A program made the position numbers and the translations under genes. Below, in pieces: positions 36,391 to 48,797 of a DNA stretch of 64,000 nt (the stretch's first letter is position 1; the number at the start of each line of letters is the position of its first letter). The notes below the pieces were generated by a model that had not been told where the DNA came from, ran no database searches, and saw only the letters and a program-made list of their open reading frames with translations. Location: positions 20,604,886 through 20,668,885 of the forward strand of contig NW_024881330.1 in NCBI RefSeq assembly GCF_018691265.1, in the 5' to 3' direction. The DNA is from Tyto alba. Its lineage: Eukaryota; Chordata; Aves; Strigiformes; Tytonidae.

Positions 36391-38247
36391 GTATGTGACA
36401 ACCAAAACAACTTGCTTTGGAAAACCTTTCTCTACTTCTTCCTTGATATTAACATTTGCACATTTTGAATACAAAATTCCCCCCCCGTTCACCCACATAA
36501 GACAAGACATTGAACATTTTTCTAAATAGGTATAATTACTGCATGCTAACACAAGCATCTGAATGGATTTTTCTCTGTACCAGGAGGGCTTGCAGGACAT
36601 TTCAGTTAATTACTACATAAAAAAAAAAAAAAAAAAAAAAAAGAAGAGAAAAATCTATATTGAATTTAAGCAGCTGATCATCAAAACCCACAGTAGTATA
36701 AATAGCTACAAATGAATTCCAATTTTTACTTGTTTTTTTACATTCAAGATCTTCCCAACTGTTTAAACTGGGATATCAGGAATATAAACCATACCAGATC
36801 AGAAGTTGAATGAAAATATAAACTCAGACCAGGTTTTTGATCTGTGAAAGTGATTGTGCACATATTTCCTAATTAATTTATTTAAATGCATTTTAAAATA
36901 GTTTTATTTGAACACAGAATCAAGGATACCACACTTGTTTCCTTTACAAGCAGGATATGCAACTACTACTGCAGTATTATCTTGTGGCAGCTATTGACAC
37001 AGCTTTCTCTTACATATCACATAAAAAGACAAAATCCTTTTTATAAATGAGGTTTTATATTTAATGTATTTATACAGCTAATTTATTAGATAGTTTTATA
37101 TTTAGAGCTATGGATGTTGGAGAGAAAACACCCAAAAGAACGTAATGCATAAAAAAGTTTTTAATAGATAGCCACATAGAAAATACCTCCTATGCAACAC
37201 TGGGCAATGTGTCATCTGATTATCTATGTAAATACATTTCTTACAAATACAGGTCAAAATAACATGTAACATACCGAAACCAGTCAGATACTTGTACTGT
37301 TGTGTATAGCAAAAAACATGACTACAATCACCATCTTCCATTGAAATATGCCTCTGTGAGAAAAGATACAGAAACACTGTTCATAACTGAAATCAACGAA
37401 TTTTAAGGAAAATCGTGTTTCGTATTATACAGTAACACTGGCCTAATTTTACAGCATTTGCCATTTGAACTACTCAGATGTAACTGAAATACTGTGGTAC
37501 AGTCCAGGTGATGCTGAAGAGGAGTAAATGGTAATGAACTAATACTTCTAGGTCTTAGAATAGTTTGTATTATGCACAAATCTGAGACCTCTGTAAGGTC
37601 TGTAATGCTTTCTAGATTATGTAGATCACTGTTTCTCTAAACTGCTACTATAAAAATAACTATCTTGGTAAAAATGTGCTTCACATGAAAAGTATTTGTT
37701 TTGGAGCTAGATGCCTGGACAAGTAATTTGCATAATGAAAAAAAAAAATATTTTTTTTCCCCATAAGATTCTTTCAAACTGAAAGAGCAAGTATCTTCTT
37801 ACAGAAGAAAAGGTGTATGACCATCTTGTCTCTGTGATAAAACAAGTATTGCCATCTTCTTCTGAGAGTACAGGTACTCTAGTTTGAAGCTCCAATGAAC
37901 AAATAAATCAAGTATTTTATAAGTTAGTGACACAAGAACTGATTACTATGTCTATTGTAAGTCTATGCAAATCACTGATATTTTAGGCACAGGTATATGT
38001 TGGGAATCTAAGGAAGAAAAAAAATTAATTATACTATGGATTCAGTGGAACTTACTTAATAATGTTTTCTTGAGATCTCTCAGACTAGTCAAGCTGACCT
38101 GCAAAACTGACCTGTAAGTGTAATACTTACATATTTACCTGCATATTCTTATCTTATTCTTTACGTTTTTATATAATGACCTTTACAGCTGTCTAAATTG
38201 TTGTGAGAAACTTTGGTTGTCAAAGGAATACATGAACTACAAATAAA
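36391..38247 (+). other. ABRA: ABRA 3' UTR with candidate poly(A) signals
   Basis: The sequence after the TAA has two plus-strand AATAAA hexamers in suitable places, at 37902-37907 and 38242-38247, giving 3' UTRs of about 1.5 or 1.85 kb. A run of 24 A at 36619-36642 lies inside it. Which signal is used cannot be decided here. The end of the convergent OXR1 transcript lies several kilobases further right, so the two genes do not appear to overlap. Confidence 0.5.
36619..36642. repeat. Poly(A) tract, 24 A
   Basis: Uninterrupted A run within the presumed ABRA 3' UTR. It could cause internal oligo-dT priming, so cDNA ends mapped here should be distrusted. Confidence 0.88.
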
Positions 38248-38777
38248 TACCTTAGTTGATTATTTCTTGGGTCATTCCTCTCACATACTAGAGAAGAAAT
38301 ACACTTTTGCATATTCTGTGAAGTAAAACATCAGTAAGTTTTTTTAAAATATAAGTACATTCTCCTTTTCACAAGAAGTTAAAATATTTCCCTGTGAAGG
38401 TTTCTCAGTCCAAAGCATCAGAACAAGATTTCAGAGTACATGAAAATGAAACAGTCCTTGTACAAAATACCTGTATAAAGAATACACACTAAAGGCATGT
38501 AAGTGTTAAGTGAATTACATAGTTCTGCTCGTGACAACTCTCATCCTACCACAGGAAACACAGCAGAGATAGAGTTCACCACAGATGCTTTTTTCAGTGT
38601 TATGTTCATGCGTGACTTAAAGCCCAAGCACACCTCACCATTGTATGAGGAATCATATACATCTGCTTTCATTCACTGACCTGAAACAGTAGAAGTGATA
38701 TATTTTTGTACTGAAACACTCAAACTGTAATATACCACTAAGATGTGCCCTTCAATACTATGCATGTTTACAGCATG

Positions 38778-39378
38778 TGTCGTGGTTTGAGCCTGGTCTG
38801 CAACCAACCACTGCAGCTGGTCACCCTCCCTTCCCCCTCCCCACCTGGGAATGGGGGAGGGGATTAGAGGGGTGAAGGGAGACTCGCAGGCTGAGATAGG
38901 AACAGTTTAAGAATGGCAATAAAATGAGAACAATGATCATGATAGGGAAAAAAGGAAATATATAAACAGGCAATGCACAAGGTAACTGCTCACCACCCGC
39001 TAACCAATACGCAGCCCGTTCCCAGCCAGCGACCCCGAGATACCAAGATCCCACAATCGCAATCCCAGAAACGAGAGAGAGCACCTTCCCAACCACCCCT
39101 CCTCTATATAGTGAGCATGACGTTCCATGGTATGGAATATTTCATTGGCCAGTTTGGGTCTGATGCTCTGTCTGTGCTCCCTCCCTGCTGCTCCCTGTGC
39201 CCTTGCACACCGGCAGGACATGGGGAGTCGGAGAGTCCTTGAAGTCTCGGTAGCAGCTGAAAACATCAGTGTGCTATCAGCATTCTTCTCATACCAAACC
39301 CAAAGCTAAATCCAAAACACAGCACTCATCTAGTCCCTGAAAAGGAATATTAACTCTATTTCAGCCCAAACCAGGACA
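38778..39378 (-). mobile_element. ERVL-type solo LTR, 601 bp, minus orientation
   Basis: On the minus strand the element starts TGTCCTGGTTTGGGCTGAAA and ends CTCAAACCACGACA, the TG..CA-bounded LTR type that is very common in birds. It is flanked on both sides by GCATG (38773-38777 and 39379-39383), a 5-bp target-site duplication as expected for ERVL insertions. A minus-strand TATA box (CTATATAG, near 39104-39111) lies in the middle. No internal gag or pol sequence is present on either side, so this is a solo LTR left by recombination between two LTRs. The intact duplication and boundaries point to a fairly recent insertion. It lies between the ends of ABRA and OXR1. Confidence 0.9.
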
Positions 39379-40336
39379 GCATGTAATAAGAGCTTGTGGT
39401 TTCATATGAAGTCTATGCCATCTACTACATCACCTTCAGGGAAACTTCTGGAATACTACTAGGCATGTACTGCTGAAGTAGGAATCAAAAAAACCTTCCT
39501 GTCTTAGGTCTTGAGCCAACGAAGTAGCCTGTAAAAACTGCAGAGTAAATTAAGTTTTTCCACTTCCTCCTACGTGTTTGATAGGAACACAGAAGTGCGG
39601 AGTGCCTCTTCTCCTCTATATTCTACTTGCTGAGCACTGCTTCTAATGAAGCAACCATTACATGAAAGGAAGGCAGCAATCGTTGCCAACAATTTTGATT
39701 CGCATGAGAGCCATCTCTGCCTTGTTGCATGACTACTGACAAGAAAGGCTGGGCTGACTGAATCGCAAGCATTAGCTCTGGCATTTTACTGCTCTTGTCC
39801 ATACAATGCAGGGAGACAAGACACCTGACTTGGACTGAATAAACTGCTGGCATTCTCATATGCAAGCAACTTCCTCCAGCTTCATTAGGGCAAGTTAAGA
39901 ATTTACTTTGGAGGCAACAATTGATCCTGACCCAGTATTAACATCTGAAATTTAGGCATATCTGCACATAGGTTAATGCGGAGATTTGTACGAGTTTCAT
40001 CCACTTAAATATTTGTGAGTAACACATTATTGACATTTGACTTTTCTGCAGGCTGCTGTATGCCCACCAGCAGTCACTGTGGGCAAGACTATGTTTTAAC
40101 AGTTTCATAAAATTCATACACTAATACTGGGTGCAAGAGAGACAAGGACAGATCAAACTTCTCAGCTGAACTGTAATTCAGTGACAGAGGAGATGGGGAA
40201 CCTACTCATTTTCTCCTTTATGGAACGTAGCAGAGAGAACTGAACTTCTGTAACTTTTATTCAAACATATTCAGCAACAGAACAGACCACTGACATTCTA
40301 CTTCTTGAATCTCAACATTTAATTTAGCTGATAGAA
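39379..40336. other. Intergenic, no gene seen
   Basis: Unique-looking sequence between the solo LTR and the next CR1. Only short chance ORFs. Confidence 0.45.
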
Positions 40337-42130
40337 CATAGAATAGAATTGTTTAGGTTGGAAAAGACCTTTAAGATCATTGAATCCAACTGTTAACCTA
40401 ATACTGCCAAGTCCACCACTAAGCCATGTCCCTAAGCACCACATCTACAAGTCTTTCAAATACCTCCAGAGATGGTGACTCAACCACTTCCCTGGGCAGC
40501 CTGTTCCAATGCCTGACAACCCTTCCAGTGAAGAATTTTTTTCCTAATACCCAATCTAAACCTCCCCTCGCACAACTTGAGACCATCTCCTCTTGTCCTA
40601 TTATTTGTTACTTGGGAGAAGAGACCGACACCCACCTCACTACAACCTCCTTTCAGGTAGTTGTAGAGAGTGATAAGGTCTCCTCTCAGCCTCCTTTTCT
40701 CCAGGCTAAACAACCCCAGTTGCCTCAGCCACTCCTCAGAAGACATGTGCTCCAGACGCTTCACCAGCTTTGCTGTCCTTCTCTGGACACGCTCCAGCAC
40801 CAAAATGTCTTTCTTGTAGTGAGGGGCGCAACACTGAACACTATTCAATGTGCAGCCTTACCAGTGCCAAGGACAGGGGGACAATCACTTCCCTAGTCCT
40901 GCTGGTCACACCATTCCTGATACAAGCCAGGATCCTATTGGTCTTCTTGGCTACCTGGGCACACTGCCGGCTCATATTCAACCGACTGTCAATTGATGCC
41001 CCCAGGTCTTTTTCCACCAGGCATCTTTTCAGCCACTCTTCCCCAAGCCTGTAGCATTGCATGGGGTTGTTGTGACCCAAGTGCAGGACCCGGCCCTGAG
41101 CCTTGTTGACCCTCAAACAATTGGCCTCAGCCCATTGATCCAGCCTGTCTAGATCCCGCCGTATAACCTTCCTATTCTCAAGTAGATTCCTGCCCAACTT
41201 GGTGATGTCTTCAAACTTACTGAGGGTGCACTTGATCCCCTCATCCAGACCACTGATAAAGATGTTAAACAGAATTGGCCCCAGTACTGAGCCCTGGGGA
41301 ACACCGCTCGTGACCAGCCACCAACTGGATTTAGCTCCCTTCACCACAACTCTTTGGGCCTGGACACCCAGCCAGTTTTTTACCCAGCAAAGAGTGCATC
41401 TGTCCAAGCCATGAACAGCTGGTTTCTTCAGGAGACTACTGTGGAAAATGGTGTCAAAGGCTTTATTAAAGTCTAGGTAGACAACATCCACAGCTTTTCC
41501 CTTACCCACTAAATGGGTTATCTCGTTATACATCAGGTTAGTCAAGCAGGACCTGCCTTTCATAAACTCACACTGACTGGGCCTGACCACCTAGTTGTCC
41601 TGTAGATTGTGTGATGGCACTGAAGATGATCTGCTGCATAACCTTCCCCAACACCAAGGTCGGACTGACAGGCCTGTAATTCCCCAGAGCCACCTTCAAG
41701 CCCTTCCTGTAGATGAGCACCACGTTTGCTAACCTCCAGTCAACTGGGACCTCCCCAGTTAGCCAGCACTGCTGATAAATGATTGAAAGTGGCTTGGTGA
41801 GCACTTGTGCCAGCTCCCCCAGTACCCTTGGGTGGATCCCATCCACCCCCATAGACCTGTGCGTGTCTCAGTGGTGTAGCAGGTCTCTAACCATTGTCCC
41901 TTGGGTTATGGGGGCTTCATTCTGCTCCCTGCCCATGTCTTCCAGCTCAGGGGGCTGGGTATCTGGAGAACAACTGGTGTTGCTATTGAAGACCGGGGCA
42001 AAGAAGATGTTAAGTAGCTCAGCCTTTTCCTCATCCTTTGTCCCTAGGCTTCCTCCTGCAACCAATAAAGGGTAATGGATTCTCCTTACTCCTCCTTTTG
42101 TTGCTAATTATTTATAGAAACAAAGTTTTC
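40337..42130 (-). mobile_element. CR1 LINE, about 1.8 kb, minus strand, with decayed reverse transcriptase
   Basis: The inverted CR1 3' end (CATAGAATAGAATTGTTTAGG) lies at 40337. Reading leftwards from 42130, broken minus-strand frames give much of CR1 ORF2: GVDGIHPRVLGELAQVL (start of the 41852 frame), [15 protein letters not shown] and [22 protein letters not shown] (41590-40841 frame), then [17 protein letters not shown] (40848-40480 frame). The normal catalytic FADDTKL motif reads FEDITKL, so the active site is lost, and at least two frameshifts separate the pieces. Truncated before the endonuclease domain. It stands between ABRA and OXR1 in the same orientation as OXR1. Confidence 0.95.
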
Positions 42131-45100
42131 TTGCATATTGGAACACTCAGCTGTATGTGCGTTTATACTTCCCATATAGGATAAAAAAAAAGATTATAGA
42201 TTTAAAGAAAGGTAACATTAGATCAGGTGACATTTGAGGGAAAAAAAGACTAGCATCCAAGCTCACAAGTCCTATTCAAATCTCTCCTTGCCTTTAAATC
42301 CTTAGATCGGCTGTGTAACCATGTAATCACTACTATACATCATAAATCTATCGCTCACTGCAGATAACTTAAGCCCCCCATTCATATTCATCCCAATGCA
42401 ATGTTAAAAACTTTATGCAACACAAGAAAAAAAAAAAACTTTTTCCATTTTCCCCTCTCAAAATATTTTATTTCCGATTAAAACACACATGTGATATGAC
42501 TAATGATTTGTCTCATACTGTTCTCCATCATTTACCTTTCAGTAGGCAGTATCATGCAAAGCCTTCTAAACTGGGAAAACTATTTATTATATTGATATAA
42601 TTTATGAAGTATAGAAGTGTTTCATGTAGTTTATATTTTATAACATTTTTTACATAAAGATGTGTGACAAGTTTATCCATGCAAAGTAGGCAGAGAAAAT
42701 AAACCTGAACTCATTAAAAAAAATCTGAAAAAAGTACTCCATAAATTATCCAGTCTAACTCTCCTACTATATTGTAACTGTTACATTCCTGTGGAACTAG
42801 TGCGACCTCTGCCAAATTTAAATATTCTACTTAAATTCTAAGTAGTAAGATGATAAAAGGTCAAAACCTGCTTGATTAAAGCAGTCTTCATAGATTTTAA
42901 GACCTGCTTTCCTATTTCTGACTTGCTTCAAAAATAAACCCCTTTACCTTTGAGATAAAGAGTAACTGTTACTCTCATGGTAGCTTACAGTTGCACATGT
43001 ACTGTATTCTGCCCCTAAATGTTTTATTCGAAACAGATTTCCTTCTGATAAGTAACATACCTCCCTCATTTTTCTGTCTGAGGCTGGTGTTGCTCTTGCA
43101 AGGGTTGTGTAGTTTGCTAGGAAAGCAAAGTTCCTTCCTTGATATTGAAAAAACTCGTCTCTTCTTCTGTAGGAACTGAGCGCTACATTTTCCGTATTCT
43201 GAAAGGAACTTTCATACTTAAGTGACAGCATGGAATTTGTATCAGAAGAAATAAATTTGACTTTCACACCCTTGCATTTTTTGAAGTCTTAGAACAGTTG
43301 CTGCAGTGGGTGAAGTGAGTGGACGGTCCACTGGACATCTATCCCACCCACTGGAAATTGGCTCCCTCCTCCATAGCAGTAATTCCTTCTTTAAAATGTT
43401 TCTGTACAGCCAGGGTTCAGTATTACAGCTCATTTTTTAAAAAGGAGAAGGCTACTGAAATAAAGTTAGCTGTAATGGAAAGTATAACATTTGTGGTGAG
43501 ATGCTCAGTCATTACTGACCACAGAACAAATACTGGCAAGCCCTGTTGCCACAGCTACTTCAGCTGCTCTGCACACATTGCATCACACCAGCATCTCAAC
43601 TGAAGTCACTCCTGCCACTGTAGGCCACACTGAAAGTACTTTAGTGTTCAACAGCATGTGTACTACTAACAGCATAACTAATACAACAGAAACTCAACAA
43701 TGATTACAAAGTCTGTCAGATCACCAGGAGAGCAGAAAGCAGAGCTTAAACAGACCCAACACTGGAGATACTGCAGTGGTACAGTCAGCAGGACCACTTA
43801 GCGCTGTACATACCCCACTAAGAATAAGCGTACACCACTCACTCAGCTGGACTGACTCTCTCTGCTCCAGCACCACATATAGTTCTACTTCATATTGCAG
43901 TAGCAGGTACTCAAAAGGGGGAGAAAGAATAAAGGTTTGCTCCCTTAAGCTCCCAACTGCTGTGGCAATAGTAAAACACCCTGACAACATGTGTTCATTT
44001 ACAAAAGAAGAACAGAAAATTGAGACTTAAGATTCAAGTCCTGAGTGAGGAATACTGAGAAGTATCCAAATCAAAATGATTTTTTTTTTTTAATTTTAAA
44101 ATTGAGAAAGTAGTAAGTGATTTTATCCTCTTCGAATATTGGATTTTATGCAGACGTGCTAACTCTCATCCAAAAAAACCCAACTAATGTAGTATCTATA
44201 GGTGAGCAGGAAGATTAAAACACAAGCCATATGTGAGAAATCATGTCCTTTTGCAGATTATACAAAAGCAATAATTAATATAGATAGGATTTCAAGCTGA
44301 AATATGATGTGGTAAGAATCCCAGATATCTGAGCAAAGCATCAATTTAGTCAATGAATACATCTGAGTACTGTACACTGAGACCCAGTCTTCTGGCCCTG
44401 AACTCTTTCAAAATGCAGCTCATAACGCCTTCAGCATATGTCAAACCAACTCTTTACAATCATAGAAGCAAACCTTGCCAGGAAAGATGGGAAAGAATTA
44501 TACTGCAGAAAATTCATGTTGAATTAAAGGCAGGAGGTACATCAAGACAGTGCCTTTGATCTCACCTATACAGTCTTTTACATGTGTCATTCACAAGTTA
44601 ACTACACCTTTGGTTAACAGAATTCATGTTTTTTCATTAAAAGACATACATTAATAGATCCTTTACATAGCTAGTCACATCACTAAGTGTTACCACAGTC
44701 ATTTATACTTCAACTTGATTGTCTTTCTGTTCCTTAACTAATTTGGCATTTATACAAACGTGATTGTTACTGTACTGCTTACTATACTGTTCTTGATTTC
44801 CACCTTTTTTCCCCCCATGTGCCTTTTCAAGACTGGCCCAATATTCAGAGACATTCAGCTACTGAATATTTTCTGTGCTTTTATGTAATTCTTCAAAGTA
44901 TAATTCTTTATAACATTCTTCACAGTGGTATTTAAAATCTAAAACAGGTTTTATTTGCAATATGATCTTATGATAGAGACTGAGCACTAGAATTAATGGG
45001 TTTTGTCAGCAAGGATAATCTTAGATGCCTTCCTCCCCCCTTGCACCCCTTCTTGAAAATGGGTGAAGACAGCCTATCTCACTTTCACCGCTTTCCACTG

Positions 45101-45238
45101 GGCTTTCAAAAAAACAAAAATCTCCAAAGGGATGAGTAAATGCATCCTACCTATTCAGTAAAGTTATTAAATGAGCAGCAATAATCTGCATATGTGCTTC
45201 TAAGTAAACTCCAACTTCTAAATAAACTCCAACTCAAG
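42131..45238. other. Intergenic, no gene seen
   Basis: AT-rich region between the CR1 and the presumed OXR1 3' end. Short chance ORFs only. Part of it could belong to a longer OXR1 3' UTR, since additional minus-strand AATAAA hexamers occur, for example at 44950-44955. Confidence 0.4.
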
Positions 45239-47121
45239 TTTATTTTTACATATATTTAGATTTATTTGCTATACATCACTGTGACCTTATAGTACTTAAA
45301 ATCCATTACAGGATTTTTTTTTGCTGTTGTAATAATCAGTCTTAACTCCACAAAGACAATAATACTGCTGTGGAAGACCAAAGGGGAGAAAAGCCATTTC
45401 AATTTATTTACAGTTCCTTATTTTGTAAACATTTAGTCTACACATTGTACTAAGTGCTAATAAGGATAGAGAGCTATACATAGAGACAGGAAACAAAGCC
45501 CTGTATTTCTATTCACATTGAGCATTAGCATATTATAGATGAAACATCTGCCCTTTCTTATTACCATAGCAGTAAGCTGTTTTCAAATAAGTTTTTAAAA
45601 CTTTCCAGAGATGTAAATGTTTTGAAATAATATACAACTACATCTACTTACGCCAACCCATTTGGCTTTTATTCCATTTCTAGAATAATTTAAAGTGCTA
45701 TAAGCAACCCGTCAATCAACACTTTTCTATAATAACAAAACTACTTTAAACATTAATTTACAAGATAATATACAATGTTCATCTGAAATAGCTGAAATTT
45801 CAGCACAAAGTCAGTCACTGTCACACTTAACAGCAATTTTTTTTTGTTTTGTTTTTTTGTTGTTTTGTTTTTTGCAGAACATAGAATAAAAGCTTTGAAA
45901 CAAACAGTTTTGTTGAGCTGTTATTGCCACAATGGCTTATCAATTTTCCTACAAAAGTGGACAAGAGCTACTGGAACTGTATTCTAGCCTGTCATTTTTT
46001 TTTTTTTTGAGGTCACATGACAGTAAGTTTGCATATTCCACAAGTCTACTGAATTACGATATTGTCTACCTATAGTACATTATCTCATTTTAATCAGAGC
46101 TGGTGCTAACTGTAAATTTACAACATAGACCCACTCAAAAACATCACAACTGTTTTTCTTTGGACAGGAATAAGCTATATTCTTGGAGTTGATGTGCTAC
46201 ACGGCTACAACAGTATAACAGTATATATCTGACACTATGTTGAAGAAAGATGCATCTGTTTCTGTACTTTTAATGCCCTACTATAGCTACAAATTGTTCA
46301 CCGAGTTTTGCTTGCTTTAGCCTTTTGATTTTGTGGAACTACCATATTCTTACATTCCCTTGCTATTTTTATAACTCCTTGCCACACAGCTCAATTTCGT
46401 CAGTATTTGTCCCAAACCTGCAGATCATTAACAGCATGTGCAAAACACTCTTCAGTACAATCAGCATGCAGCTAGAACATGTATTAACTGACTTTTTTCT
46501 AAACATGAACAATAAACAAGACAAGTGGCACTGTTGACTTTGGATATCTTCTAACTTCACCATACGTGTACTGGTATGTGTTAAGAAGGAATGCTAGGCT
46601 TCTCATCTCTTTGTGGCACCATATGAATTAACTCATCATTGGTCCGGACCAATCTCTGCAGTACTGCTGCCAAATACCCACACACAGCTTTCTTCTTATA
46701 GAGGTTCACAGAGGGCAACTTCATTCATAGACAAAATTTGAATACAAAAATAACCTATATCCAATGAAGCAGCCCCCTAGCAGGATTGCAGAAAGGTGTG
46801 TGTGGGAAACCTGGGAGGCAACTGTAGTAAGAAAATTTTCTAGGCTGCAAGTCTCAAAGTAACTAACATTAATTTTTAGTCCACATGGTCTATATTTTGT
46901 AAAAGTGTCTATAGCTTAGAAAAAGTAGGACAGTATATTACAGATGTGAGAGCATGAAAAAAAAAAAAGTCTGCTATTTAAAAATAACTAGATGGCCATG
47001 CTGAAAACTTACCAAAAAAATCAGAAAGGTAAAATGGTGCATTATATTGCTCCTAGGGATTTTTGAGCTGCACTGATTCATGTCAGGTTTGGGACAATAC
47101 CCTGTAGAAATAGTTAAACAC
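45239..47121 (-). other. OXR1: OXR1 3' UTR (extent inferred)
   Basis: The region follows the OXR1 stop codon on the minus strand. Minus-strand AATAAA hexamers occur at 45668-45673, 45403-45408, 45261-45266 and 45239-45244, giving 3' UTRs of about 1.45-1.9 kb. The choice among them is uncertain. T-rich simple tracts at 45837-45872 and 45997-46009 lie within it. Confidence 0.4.
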
Positions 47122-47257
47122 TCATTCAAAAGCCCATATTTCTATGTCTTGAATAATGAAGTCTTCTCGCTTAGAAAGTGTATGATTCCCAAATGTTTTA
47201 CATGAATGACTTCTTCCATGGTAGAGATCACCATCGAGCCAAAGAGCAAACTCCCCT
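47122..47257 (-). CDS. OXR1: OXR1 last coding exon, end of TLDc domain
   Basis: The acceptor TCTTACAG ends at 47258. The exon completes the split glycine codon and runs 44 residues, GEFALWLDGDLYHGRSHSCK..., to EDFIIQDIEIWAFE and a TGA at 47122-47124. These are the final strands of the TLDc fold, and the terminal IEIWAF motif is diagnostic of the OXR1/NCOA7 group. OXR1 protects cells, especially neurons, against oxidative damage; TLDc proteins bind and regulate the vacuolar H+-ATPase. The frame joins exactly (phase 2) to the exon at 48048-48121. Intact. Confidence 0.96.
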
Positions 47258-48047
47258 CTGTAAGACAGACAATGTATTAAAGAAAAAGACTGAGGGAGCA
47301 AGCATTAAACTTATTAATGTATTTTTCATTCAGAATTCAGGAACAAGAAGGAATTATAGTATTCTTTTTCAACACAAGTACCTCATAGCTGTTGATAAAT
47401 TTGAAGCTGCAAAGTTTTGTTTTGTTTTGTTTTGTTTTTTTTACTATCTATTATTAATTTGGGAATATCTCTCCTTCAGATATTCTGAAATAAAAAGCTA
47501 ACTGGAATTCCTCCGTTTGCAGCCCTTTCCATTTGTGTTAAGAAAAAGGCATAACAGTATTCTTATATGTGAGGAGAATGCTGATAACGAATAAAGGAAA
47601 CATCCCAGAAGTGTATACACTTGCATGGGGGAAAAAAGGGGTAAGACAACATATAATTTCTGAAAACACTGGCATGTCTTGGGATGGTAGAGTTTCATTT
47701 CAAGCCTCTTCTAATTACACATAATTTTCACATTTACATTATCTTCAGAATCATAGTATCTTGTGTCCATTCCGAATATACTGAGACACACATGCTCAAG
47801 TAGAACATGCAAGGCATCATAACCTTGAAGGGCTGAAATCTGATATCATACTATGCTGAAGACAAACCTCCCATTTAAATTTCCTCAACATAGGAAAGTA
47901 AACATCTGACATACTAAATCTTTCTTGGCTGGTAACTGTTGAAAGCTGAGCTATCAAACTGAAGTCAATTCCAAATTTTCTTTTCAAAGGTGTGCAGACA
48001 TACACACTTTTAACAGACTCTAAAGACAAAAAGAAGTAACAACTTAC

Positions 48048-48121
48048 CCTCCTCCACCAAAAGCAAGGGAGTCCATGTCTCCTTTAATGAAGAACATGTT
48101 GTCACCTGTCCATTTGAAAAC
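48048..48121 (-). CDS. OXR1: OXR1 coding exon, TLDc domain
   Basis: A 74-bp exon between an AATTAG acceptor and a GTAAGT donor. It encodes VFKWTGDNMFFIKGDMDSLA followed by FGGG and two bases of the next glycine codon. The W-x-G-x-N-x-F-F pattern and the glycine run before EFALWLD are hallmark TLDc sequence. It joins in frame to both neighbouring exons. The flanking introns are 580 bp (upstream) and 790 bp (downstream). Confidence 0.96.
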
Positions 48122-48701
48122 CTAATTAAAAAAACCCCAAACTGATTAGTAAGTTAAAATATCTGAACTTTCTGTTTGGGCAGAAAGGAAACCAAACATC
48201 AGTAAAGACAGACTATGGGTGGCTAGAGGGCAATTTAAGGAAGTTACCAAGTTCACACAGAAAATTCAGGGAACAGATACATGCAGACAAAAATTCTCTT
48301 ATGTTTTATAGTATTTAAAATAATGTCATTTCAAAAGAGGTGCTCTTTGAGCACTAATACTTCTACAAATGAAAAAAACCCAGTAAAATATGTTTAGATT
48401 AGATGATATGCCCTTTAAAAGGATGTAGTTTGTGTATTTTCAGACACCTGGGAGAATTTAGAATAGTAGGAAAATCCTCAGTACAGTGGAATAGTCAGGT
48501 TGAATACTTTTTTCACTATGCACACTCTACCAATTTACTTTGCATTTATGGATTCTGTGGAAGAACCACAGAAGTATGCTGATATTATTTTGGGCCAACT
48601 CCTAGAATTTTTCAGATTATTTACTGTTAGATTTATTCAGTATTTCAAGATAATGCTGGGCAAGGGTAGGAGCAAAAGCATATGAAGTTATTACTACTTA
48701 C

Positions 48702-48797
48702 CTCGAAATCTGGAGAAAAAGTGAACATAAAGGTCTCCCCAGTGCCATAAAAGCCATCACTCACTTTAAATGGTTCAGATGCTAGCGCACCAAAAAC
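48702..48797 (-). CDS. OXR1: OXR1 coding exon, TLDc domain
   Basis: A 96-bp exon, phase 0 on both sides, encoding VFGALASEPFKVSDGFYGTG and ETFMFTFSPDFE. The F-G-x-[YF]-x-S-E-P-[FL] type block followed by YGTGETF-F-F is a conserved part of the TLDc fold. Acceptor TTGCTTACAG, donor GAG|GTAAGT. It follows a 9.6-kb intron that contains a full-looking CR1 and the unexplained 191-codon ORF. Confidence 0.96.

Noticed and set aside
38821..39309. Several 60-91-codon ORFs
   Set aside because: They lie entirely within the solo LTR, which has no coding role.
40426..40896. 156-codon plus-strand ORF
   Set aside because: Antisense shadow of the CR1 at 40337-42130.
47745..47790. AGAATCATAGTATC resembling a CR1 tail
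   Set aside because: The match ends after about a dozen bases and nothing CR1-like follows on either side.
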